Origin: Eremomyces bilateralis CBS 781.70
Lineage: Eukaryota > Ascomycota > Dothideomycetes > Eremomycetales > Eremomycetaceae
Direction of reading: 5' to 3'
Assembly: GCF_010015585.1 (NCBI RefSeq)
Contig: NW_022985078.1
Span: 624,322-688,321 of the forward strand
Length of the DNA stretch: 64,000 nucleotides
The notes beneath the pieces were generated by a model. The model worked only from the letters and a program-made list of their open reading frames with translations, ran no database searches and was not told the DNA's origin. Of the stretch, positions 35,646-44,659 are shown piece after piece (within the stretch, counting starts at the first letter, position 1; each line of letters begins with the position of its first letter). Made by a program: the position numbers and the translations under genes.

Positions 35646-36803
35646 ATGGCTTCAACGATATCAGAGATGGAAACGCCGAAGGTGATTCATCTCACCAATG
35701 GAAATGTCGTAACAATCAAGTCGAATACATCCACCACTTTGCAATCCATTCCTTTGATTAACGTTGAAAAAATGCATAGTCCAAATCTGAAGGATCGACA
35801 AGCGGTGGCTGAGGAAATTCGAGCAGCATCTCACGAGATTGGGTTTTTTCTTATCACCAATCATGTACGTCCGTAGATCGACTATGAATGAATCGGGGAA
35901 CTAACTTTTCCGTAGGGTGTTGATATGAACCTAGCCTCTGGTGTTCTGGATCAAGCCAAGCAGTTCTTTGCGCTGCCAAAGGACAAAAAAATGGAGGTCT
36001 ACACAGGGCGCATGCCAAGTGAATTTTGTGGCTACCATCCAATGCAGGAGTATAACATCAACGGCTCCAAATTAAAAGGTATATTATCTTGGGCGGCACG
36101 AGAAGTATCCACAGAGCCTAACAAAATGATAGATCTCCACGAGGCTTACAACTGGAACTATGATGCTTCCAAAGACCCCGGGGCGTTAGATCCGAATCTA
36201 CCCTCCATCAATCTTTGGCCCTCTGGTATGCCCGAGTTCCAGGAGAAACTTTGCGCATATCAGACCTCTCTCATCAAGCTCGCACGGCAGTTGACTCGTA
36301 TCTTTGCTCTTGCGCTTTATCTTCCCGAAACCGCTTTTGATGACTGCGTCAGAGTCCCGGAAGCGGGGATGAGAATCCTTCATTACCCAGCGCAAACTGC
36401 TGCTCGAGCAGACCAGAATGGCATAGGTGCTCACACTGACGTCGAAACATTTACCATCATCACACAAGACAGTCCTGGACTGGAGGTCCTGAGCAAGTCC
36501 GGTCAGTGGATCCAAATTCAACCCGTACCCGGCTCTTTTGTAGTCAATATTGCGGACTGTTTCATGCGACAGACGAACGATTTCTTTGTGAGCACTGTCC
36601 ATCGCGTCATCAATCAGAGCGGAAATGAGCGGTATTCCGCGCCATTCTTCTGGGGCTTCAATCGGCAATGCCTGCTTACCCCGATCGAGACTTGTGTCAG
36701 TGAGGAAAATCCATCGAAGTACCCGCTCATGACTGCCGGGGAGTACTACGAGTGGAGAACGCGACGTCAGAAGAAGGAATGGAAGGATGGGCCACAGAAG
36801 TGA
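35646..36803 (+). CDS. Fe(II)/2-oxoglutarate-dependent oxygenase (IPNS-like)
   Basis: Non-haem iron oxygenase of the isopenicillin-N-synthase/plant-DIOX type. Two exons, 35646-35864 and 35916-36803, 51 bp intron, 368 aa. The N-terminal DIOX_N part contains ASHEIGFFLITNHGV. The iron triad is H246-x-D248 in IGAHTDVE and H302 in STVHRVIN, and the 2-oxoglutarate-binding R-x-S is R312 and S314 in RYSAPFF, so the active site is complete. Substrate unknown. Relatives include fungal isp7-type proteins and thymine-7-hydroxylase, and the adjacent nucleobase-type permease makes a nucleobase hydroxylase conceivable, but that is inference. It converges with the Zn2Cys6 gene, the stops being 179 bp apart. 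Confidence 0.92.
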
Positions 36804-36982
36804 CTGGATACAACATTATGAGGATGCATTTTTGACCTTGCTTAAACCCCGAATCGCTGCAAGCGTCGAGCGAGGAGTTGGAAATTCTTCTGTCTTTCTA
36901 ATGGCAAATTATGCAGCACCCTTGCATTCGATACTGTACACCTACCGACAAGGCTATAGTGAGAGCAATGCTTCTATAGGGC

Positions 36983-38791
36983 TTAGTTATGATTGATGGA
37001 TGCGACGGAGTCTAGCCATTCGTCAAGCCATGGTGTATCATCTCTCCAGTCTAGTATCATTTCACTGTGCTCGGGAGCTTGCGAATCGCCGAAGAAATTC
37101 ACGGGCGGTCCGGAGGTTGGGAATGTATGCGCAGTTGATTGATCAATCAGCCCAGATATCCGGTTAACACACTCCCGCAGCCGTGCACTTGCGCGTATTG
37201 CGTACGGCAAATCTGTATGAAGGCTTTCGAGGAATTCTGCCATGCAAAGTCTTTCTGTGGTTAGTGTGGGAACATCCATTGTGATACATTAGACATACAT
37301 AACATCTCTAAGGTCCTGGTAATCGGACATCGGCAACTCCTTTCCAATGAAGTGGCTCAATATGTGACCAAAACCCGAGATTTCTTGGACCTATCGGGAA
37401 TAAGTAACGATCATCAGCATTTAGGAACCAGGGTTATACCGCTGCTAAACTCATGGCCCTAAGATACTCCAAAGGGATTGAAGAGATCTGTTCTATTAGG
37501 TCCAACGCTGTCCGACAGGCTTGATGAAATGTCGCCTTGTTGCTTGTATAACACACCATCCGGACGAGCTTCATATGTTAGCGGACCTCCTCGAAAGGGC
37601 GCAGGGTCATACTTGATAGGTACAGACAATATTCGCCGCCTGAAAACCACAACGATTCGCATTCACATTAGACGTAAGAGGAGGTGCAGTTTTGAACCTT
37701 GTTGGGAGATTCTCAAAAGCTTCTGTCAACGGTTGTAGAATCCTCTCGTTTAAGTCAAAATCAAGCAGAAATGACGTTGAGAGAAAGCCTTTGCGCTGGC
37801 TTTGGTAACCTGGCATTCCATGTAGTCTGAATTTCGTCAGGACATGTTCAAGACCTCGGTATAAATCTGTTACGAAATTCCAACCACTGAGCCATTCCGA
37901 TTCTGTGGTTGATCTTGCATCCTGTTGGTCTGCCAGAGACGGATATGACACCATGGATTGAATTTCCGGGCAGCGAATTGCATGTCCCATAACCAATGCC
38001 ATGTGAACCTCTAGACGGTAGAGGTGCCAATATAATCGGCGGTATTCTTCCTTTTCAATCGCTGACAAAGCTGGCGGCCAACGCCTCTCATCGTAAAGAT
38101 TTTGATCCGCAATTGCAGCATGGTAATATCCTAATTGACACTGGAGTAAGGAACCATTGCCAATCTCCAGAGCTGTCATGCATAACAGTCCGAGCGCTTG
38201 AAGGGATTCCTTATCTCGAGGCACTGGGGACGTCGATTGAGTCGTTCTTAGTGCTTCATCAAGGTAGAAGTCAGGGTCAACATTCTGGGAAACATCCAAG
38301 GCCGAGGGTTCGATTCCATATTTGATTCGAAATGCACTGAGCGCACACATGGCCATTAGAAGAGCATACGATGACGGCGAATTTGGGAGCTGCCCGTTGG
38401 TCCATTGGTCCATGAATGAGTCCTCGTGGACATAATTGACGCTTATATCCGTTAAACCCTGGTGCTTCTGCTGTGTACTCGATTTGTCGACTTACATTGG
38501 ATAGACAAAGTCAAAAAAGGATCGGATCAAAGTGGTCAGAAGCGCTCTCGATCCATGTTTGCTAGGATCCAAAGCCCATATTGGGCCAAATTGGGCGTGT
38601 TGTCGAGGCTTTGGTCCACGTTTTGACGGAATTCGGTTCCGTGTACAGACTATCCCAGCATCAATGCAGGTTCTGCATGGTGTTCGGTCGTCCTGTGCCC
38701 GACAGCGCCGTCCTCGACGATGACATGAATCGCATGCTTTCGTGATACGCGTTCCTTTGCGTTCTCCATTCGGTGTTAGATTATCAACCAT
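36983..38791 (-). CDS. Zn2Cys6 transcription factor
   Basis: DNA-binding regulator. Five exons by my model: 38791-38496, 38441-37613, 37568-37440, 37390-37299 and 37250-36983, 537 aa. The binuclear zinc cluster is at the N-terminus: ACDSCHRRGRRC then CRTCIDAGIVC, six cysteines in correct spacing, followed by a basic PSKRGPKPR linker. The second exon carries the fungal-specific TF middle homology region (YALLMAMCALSAF ... RRLYWHLYRLEVHMALVMG). The remaining small exons were placed by splice signals and phase; the fifth acceptor (37251, AAAG after CACAG) is the least certain. It sits between an oxygenase and an aldo-keto reductase, typical of a pathway-specific activator of a small cluster. Confidence 0.87.
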
Positions 38792-39222
38792 TTGGTTGGA
38801 CTCGAGAGGTTCGTGTACGTGTCACCTCGCCGTGCTATCAACCATAAACCTTGTGGTGATTCGAGCGCTGTACTGTGATACCAGCAAGTACTTAATACTC
38901 TAACGTTCGTCCACCTCGGATGGTCATCCTGGGATGATTCTGCTACTCTAATGGCACCAGAGCTCCTACGGTTCCTCGCTAGTTGGTGGACCGATACCAG
39001 GCTCCGAGCGCTAGCCCAGTATTCCGTAACCACTTGCCGCCTGGAATCTTAATGAAATGAGCGGGGTCGGAGTCTGTCCGCGGGGGTTGGGATGATGCAA
39101 TTCGACTATTCGATTTTATCTGTCCTCCAAGTGCAAGTACTTAATAACTTCATACCCCCAAATCCGACTCTACCTCAATTTATTAGAATATTTATTACTA
39201 GAGTCATCAATCTATCTTCACT
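38792..39222. promoter_or_regulatory. divergent promoter region regulator / aldo-keto reductase
   Basis: A 431 bp gap between divergent starts with no gene. It contains the CGG-N7-CCG site at 39068-39080, followed by a CCGCGGGGG run. Confidence 0.45.
39068..39080. promoter_or_regulatory. CGG-N7-CCG, candidate Zn2Cys6 site
   Basis: Reads CGGAGTCTGTCCG, about 140 bp before the aldo-keto reductase start and 280 bp before the regulator start. It has the same half-site orientation and spacing as 35464-35476, so it may be an autoregulatory and cluster site of the adjacent regulator. Confidence 0.35.
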
Positions 39223-40371
39223 ATGGCTGTACCCTCGTCCTACAAGACTAAAGACATGGTCTTTCGTCATCTTGGTCCTACTGGTCTCAAGGTCTCCATC
39301 TTCTCTTTGGGAGGATGGCTCACATACGGAGGAACACAGAAAGGAGATATCGTAAAGGAATGTCTCCAGGCAGCTTGGGACAATGGCATCAACTTCTTCG
39401 ATACGGCCGAGGTCTACTCTAACGGACAGTGCGAGGTTGAAATGGGTCGTGCTTTGAAAGAGTTGGGCTGGCCAAGAGACGAATATGTACTGTACTCCGA
39501 TTCGATACCTTTGCATACCTAACTAAGTCCTTCAGGTTCTTTCCACTAAAGTCTTTTTTGGGACAGGCCGCGAAGAACCGAATACTCGCGGCTTATCACG
39601 CAAGCACGTCGTGGAAGGACTCAAAAGCTCGTTGCAACGACTTCAGCAACCATACGTCGATATCGTCCTCGCACACAGGCCAGATGCTGCGTATGTTCAA
39701 TGCTTGGCTCTTTCGTTGCTATATGATTAACAAGTTCCAGAACTCCCATGAAAGAGATCGTGGAAGGCTTCACGCAGTCCATCCGTAACCTCAATCTCGC
39801 TTACTACTGGGGCACGTCCGAATGGTCGGCCACTCAGATCACGGAGGCAACCCTGATCGCGGAAAAATACAATTTGATTGCGCCAATTGCAGAGCAGCCG
39901 CAATATAATTGCTTCCATCGCGAGAGATTCGAAGTTGAATACGCTCCGATCTTTGACCAGTTCAGCTACGGGACGACCATATGGAGTCCACTTGCATCGG
40001 GTCTGCTCACTGGAAAGTACAACAACGGAGTACCGCAGGATAGCCGATATGCGACGAACAAGACGGTATTCGCCAACAACGTTAAAGAACTCGAATCACC
40101 CGAAGGCAAAGCGAAAATCGAAAAAGTGAAGAAGCTTACCGCTGTGGCAGAACGTCTGGGGGGAACTGCTGGTCAATTAGCACTCGCCTGGTGCGCAGCG
40201 AATCCCAATGTCAGCACCGTCATTCTAGGCGCGACGAAAGTGGAACAGATCCATGATAACTGCAAAGCACTGAAGCTGTTGCCAAAGCTGACGCCGGAGG
40301 TCTTGGAAGAGATCGAGGGGATTTTGGACAACAAGCCAAAAGAGGCCCCCAAATATGGGCGTTCGAGGTAG
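39223..40371 (+). CDS. aldo-keto reductase (Kv-beta / YajO-like group)
   Basis: NADPH-dependent oxidoreductase with TIM-barrel fold. Three exons, 39223-39486, 39536-39690 and 39741-40371, 349 aa. Catalytic residues of the superfamily are seen: D60 and Y65 in [11 protein letters not shown], and the VLAHRPD segment where the active-site His sits in the Kv-beta-like branch. Cofactor-binding parts [25 protein letters not shown] and [11 protein letters not shown] are intact. Related fungal proteins are commonly annotated as potassium-channel beta subunits by similarity, but a soluble aldehyde or ketone reductase is as likely. Divergent from the Zn2Cys6 regulator at 431 bp. Confidence 0.93.
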
Positions 40372-40787
40372 GTCTTTCTGCCTCGATCATGCTGGGCCGA
40401 GTGCCCAGTGAGGAGGGAGACCATCTACAGAAATAGAGCCGTACAGCTAATCGGGTTTTAGACTACCAAGCAAGCCCAAGCATTCACGAACCAAACTGTA
40501 ACTAGAAATACCAATCAAGTCTGCTGCCGTGCAGCTGGCTCAGATCCACATCTAGAGATTTGAATTTCTCCCCTATTTGTGACATTCATCTAGTGGAAGA
40601 AATTGGTGGCGTGACGCGTATCCTCCTGTTCGAAATTTCTTTAATTATATCTAATGCATCTTTGTTCCGGGAGAGATATATAATGGATTCCTTCAGGCTT
40701 AATCTAGACATTCCAGCTCCAACCCGCCGGGGCATGCGTCAATCTCACTGGGCCATCGCTCTCGCCCACCTTGGATAGTCATATCGT
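40372..40787. other. convergent 3' region
   Basis: The aldo-keto reductase and ankyrin-like genes end towards each other across 416 bp. A 72-codon frame on the plus strand has no features. Probably 3' untranslated sequence. Confidence 0.4.
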
Positions 40788-42440
40788 TCAAGCCTTTTCT
40801 GTTATCTCCTCACTGGTTCGAGTGCCAGGAAATTGAAGGATGTCACTGGAAAACTGAAGGGCTTTGTGCCGAAATTGACCCTCTCTGAATGCCCAGGTAC
40901 TGAGCAACACGCTTCGAATCCAGGAATCTACTCGCTTTTCGCGTGATGGGATCATAAAATCCCGGATCGGGTGCATGTACGTATCAATCTTTTGTACCCA
41001 AAAATTCGGATCGAATATATCCATGGCGGAACCAGGCAATGGACAACCCCCAAAATCGGCTCCAAAAAGATGGAATAAGATGACAGTAACAACAGCGGGA
41101 ACAAGAGAGGGGCGTATGGTAATGTTGGACTTCGTTAGGTCTGCATCAGTCCGCATGGTCTTAAAGTTTTCTTTGACCAGATCCAACGGACTCATATCGC
41201 CACAACTTCGATCGTATTCGGCTCCGGTAGCGAGCAAAAGTCGTAAGACGTTCAAATGGCCTTGATCGGGACCATTCCTAGCTCGCAGAAGCTGTCGGAG
41301 ACAAATGCATAAGCAACGGGAATCTGCCATTCCTAGGGTGGAATCAAGAAGATCCCGGATCCCATCACTGTCTCCTAAAGCACACATGAGATGGAGAACG
41401 GATTCGCACTGTGGCTCGGTCTGGAGGATCCAGATGGCGTTCTCACAAACGACGGCTGTGTGAGACTCCGGGGAAATCCACCGTTGGAGGAGTTCGGTGG
41501 CTTTCATTGTGTTTCGAGTCATTAACAAGCCATCCAGTGCCCGCTGCCTTCCGGCCTCAGTATGCAGTATAGTCGAAAAGGTATTTCGGTCTCCTGGTAT
41601 AGGCTTTTCGGACATTCGGTTTTCCGAAGTTCGATGTGCTTGGGTCTTCTCATTGAGGGATGCCCCTGACGAGCTAGGAAGCGGCATTTCTTTCGGGCCC
41701 CCTCTCAAGTCGTTGCCGATCATCGATGCAAACGTATCGCGATACACCCGTGACCCCATAACTTCGGCGTCAAAGTCAAAGGTTACGTTATGATCCAAGC
41801 AGTTGCTCGCACGAGTACCAGTTGTTTTCTCCGTGAGGCAGGATTCATCGTCCATCAACCATCGAAGGGAAGACGAAGTGTCCTGCGCTTTTTTGATGCT
41901 TTCCCGCATGTCTGCGCTTGTTAACATCGCTCTCCGATCCGCTCTAGATGGCCTGTCTGCGTTAGCGGTTGCATTGCAGTGGCGTTCTCGAACTCACAAC
42001 TGAAAGCACTGCAGCATCAGATTCAGGCTTTGGACTTGATTCCGAAGGAGTTCTTGCAGCTCTTTTATGTCATCCTCCTCCCAGAGAGTCTTGATTTTTG
42101 CCTGTAGATCGATGGAGCCCAGTCTGTCAACCCTTGACAGCGCTTTGGATGCGTGCTCTTGAAGCAGAAGGATCAGCGTATCGCATGCTTCAAGCACAGC
42201 CCCAAGGTCCACAGCGGGCTCTTCATTGCGACCAAAGTCCTCGGGGGAATCCTTCAGCCACTCCGAGATATTGGCTGTCGCTGTTTTCAAAGCCCTCACC
42301 TGTGTTTCCAAGAGCTGCATCCGTACATCGACGGACTGGAGCCGGGTGCGAAGGGAGTGCAATTGATGTACTAGTCGCGAGGCACCACCCGCGATGGTCA
42401 CACAGGTGGTGACGAGTCCGAATATTGAACATGGATCCAT
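40788..42440 (-). CDS. fungal helical N-terminal domain plus ankyrin-like protein
   Basis: Two exons, 42440-41998 and 41952-40788, 45 bp intron, 535 aa. The start MDPCSIFGLVTTCVTIAGGASRL followed by coiled-coil helices up to about residue 145 is the helical domain seen at the N-terminus of many fungal ankyrin and NLR-like proteins. Residues about 150-270 are a low-complexity linker. The C-terminal half has degenerate ankyrin-type repeats (ESVLHLMCALGDSDGIRDLL; HLNVLRLLLATGAEYDRSC; MSPLDLVKENF) and a hydrophobic stretch near VVTVILFHLFGADFGG. Function unknown. An upstream in-frame extension to 42557 exists but lacks the family's usual start and is less likely. Confidence 0.75.
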
Positions 42441-42988
42441 CGAAGTCGGAATCTTCGCTGCCGTCTGTTCCGGATTGGAGAGTTCAGAGTGCTCCCTTCC
42501 AACTCTCAAATTTACCTTCCGGCTGATTTGTCGGAATATTTGAAGGAAGACTTTCAAAAGGCATCCGCCTGTGGCTTAAACTCAGATCGGCGCCAGTGGT
42601 GGCAGTGCTGGATAGTGGCCTGGATGAGAAACCATGTCGACGCATGGCGAGCCGGGATTGTCATCATCGACCTTCCAAAAACGAATAGCAACGAAGGACT
42701 TCTATGACCAATCATGTTGAATGCTGTGTAGGCCAACCTTGAAAGGACCCGCTCGCTGGTGGACTGTGTCGCCGACTCGTGGAGAACTCGCCTCGACCCA
42801 TAGGGCGAAGCTGAAGAGGATAGCGATATCAAACATGATGAATCCATCACGGACATGCCTTGACTGCACTTTGCACTCAACAGGTAAAACGACTTGAAAC
42901 ATGCATACCTTACTCTGTGCTCAGTGCTATATTCTAGTTAAAATAAAGTACATCCAGGCCTTTACGGTTTCTTGAATCTTCCAGCCCA

Positions 42989-43012
42989 GACGCGTGGACG
43001 TGTGGACGCGTG
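42989..43012. promoter_or_regulatory. MCB-like ACGCGT pair upstream of MIS12
   Basis: The segment is GACGCGTG GACGTGTG GACGCGTG, three tandem octamers of which two contain ACGCGT, the MCB element bound by MBF for G1/S genes in yeasts. It lies about 330-355 bp before the MIS12 start. Single ACGCGT hexamers also occur by chance elsewhere in this window. Confidence 0.4.
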
Positions 43013-43035
43013 GTGACTTGAGTCAACTGCAGTGA

Positions 43036-43070
43036 AGGGATTAGGGATAAGGGATCAGGGATGAGGGATG
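43036..43070. repeat. AGGGATN heptamer array, five perfect units
   Basis: Five consecutive 7 bp units AGGGAT followed by T, A, C, G and G. Only the seventh base varies. One unit boundary reads TTAGGG, the telomere repeat, but the array as a whole is not telomeric. Confidence 0.85.
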
Positions 43071-43343
43071 GAGCTGTCACGTGCACAGGCCTCCCACATC
43101 CACTATCAAACCAGACCGATGAAACATCCACGAAACTCGACAACACCAAAATGTAAACAACCTGGAAGGGCGGAATAAACTGGACTGTATGACGAACCAA
43201 CGGAATGAAACGAATGAATTAGTTGGATGTTGAACTTCGCGCTTCTCGATCCGATTGAAAGAATCCCACCCACATCTTCCCTCTCATCCATCAATAAGCT
43301 AGCACAACAACACCAGTAACATTGGGTGTCGCCAAATACAACC

Positions 43344-44416
43344 ATGTCGGGGACAAAGCAGATGGAGGTTGCTATGCTTACGGAGCACCTTCGGTACACT
43401 CCAATTGTAAGAGATTCCAAAGGCACGGTACGATAGACCCTAACAGCAATCAGACTCTCCTTGACGATATCATCAACACCGTGAATGAACTGGTCAACAG
43501 AGCCATCGATGCTGCTGAAGAAGGCCTTCTAGCAGCCCTACCGACCGACCTAGGCTTTTCAGATAGCCCCGAAATCGTGGCGAAAGGCAGCGATAGCCCA
43601 ATTCAATCCCAGGCTGAGATAGAGGACGGTTCTCATAAGCTCGAGACTCTGGTCCAGGCCAACGTCGACAAGAACTTCGATAAACTGGAGCTTTTTGTTC
43701 TTCAGAATATCTTAACCGTCCCAAAAGACTTGGTACCGTGGATACAACTTCCACACTATGAAGTAGGTGTGCAAAGTCCTTCGTTCCTAGCAAGAGGCTG
43801 ATGCGTGCAGGATATCGAAATTGTCGAAGATTCCAGCAGGTCGGCCGAGTCCACCTTAGCACTCATGCGCAAACTCCGAGAAACGAAAAAGTTGCATTCC
43901 CTGCTATCTACTGAGCTCACTCGGAATGCTGCATTGACCTCGAACCTTCAAGCCTTCCTCTCTTCTTCCGATGACTCTCATTTCCAATTGGGAAACCTTA
44001 CGAATTCGCAAGCAGCTTCTGCCCTTGGTGTTTCCTTGACTCCCAATCCCCTAGCACCCCAAGGAACGGAATCTAGGAATCATATAAAATCGGGCCCCTT
44101 ATCAACCCACTCATCGTTTGCTGTCGCTCAACTCCCACATCTCCGGACTCTGCTTGCCGGCTTGAAGCCAAACCTATCGGCAATTAACGAGCTTCCAAAA
44201 TCTCAGATCGAACAGTCCGCAGATGTCCAACCGGGCGATGCCCAAGTCCGTCGAAATTATATTGAGGGTCGCGGTCGGCGGATTCTGGAGTCCGTCGGTG
44301 TACCCGACCTAATCGGAGGAAGTGGGCAAGCTTTGGGGCCGACAATAGACCCTGAGGAGGTTGAAGCCCTTGAAGGATGGATAGGAGAGAATGCAAAGGA
44401 GAAGCGCAACACTTGA
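43344..44416 (+). CDS. MIS12: kinetochore protein Mis12/Mtw1
   Basis: Subunit of the Mis12/MIND complex that joins inner centromere chromatin to the Ndc80 complex. Three exons: 43344-43406, 43454-43762 and 43811-44416, 325 aa. The first 21-codon exon supplies MLTEHLRYTPI and splices directly to TLLDDIINTVNELVNRAIDA, giving the family's hallmark (EHL-x-Y-P followed by DDIIN-x-VN). The rest is coiled coil, with the helical segment STLALMRKLRETKKLHSLL and a C-terminal domain ending near DPEEVEALEGWI. A frame extending upstream of the first exon without splicing would miss the hallmark. Two MCB-like sites precede the gene. Confidence 0.9.
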
Positions 44417-44659
44417 CGCATGAGTTGTTCGGTCGGCGGTCTCAATCATGTGGGAAATATCCACGAATTTCCTGCATTTCGAGACTGCCAACCAAAGCAA
44501 AGGCAGCAATTTAACAGATTGCTGGAAGGTGAGATCTATCACATATGCACGAATAAATACACGAAGGGCCGATTTAATTTCTCCTAGGGAAAGAAGAAAT
44601 GCACTGGACTACAGCTTGGGAACGGAATTATTGGCCGGAAGCCAAAGAACGCGATCGGA

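Larger units (their letters stand above)
42441..43343. promoter_or_regulatory. divergent promoter region ankyrin-like / MIS12
   Basis: A 903 bp gap. Close to MIS12 it contains three tandem GACGCGTG-like octamers (42989-43012) with two ACGCGT boxes and the heptamer array at 43036-43070, then a TCACGTG at 43076-43082. No gene seen. Confidence 0.5.

Noticed and set aside
43036-43070. Internal telomere repeat because of TTAGGG
   Set aside because: Only one boundary reads TTAGGG; the period is 7 bp with unit AGGGATN.
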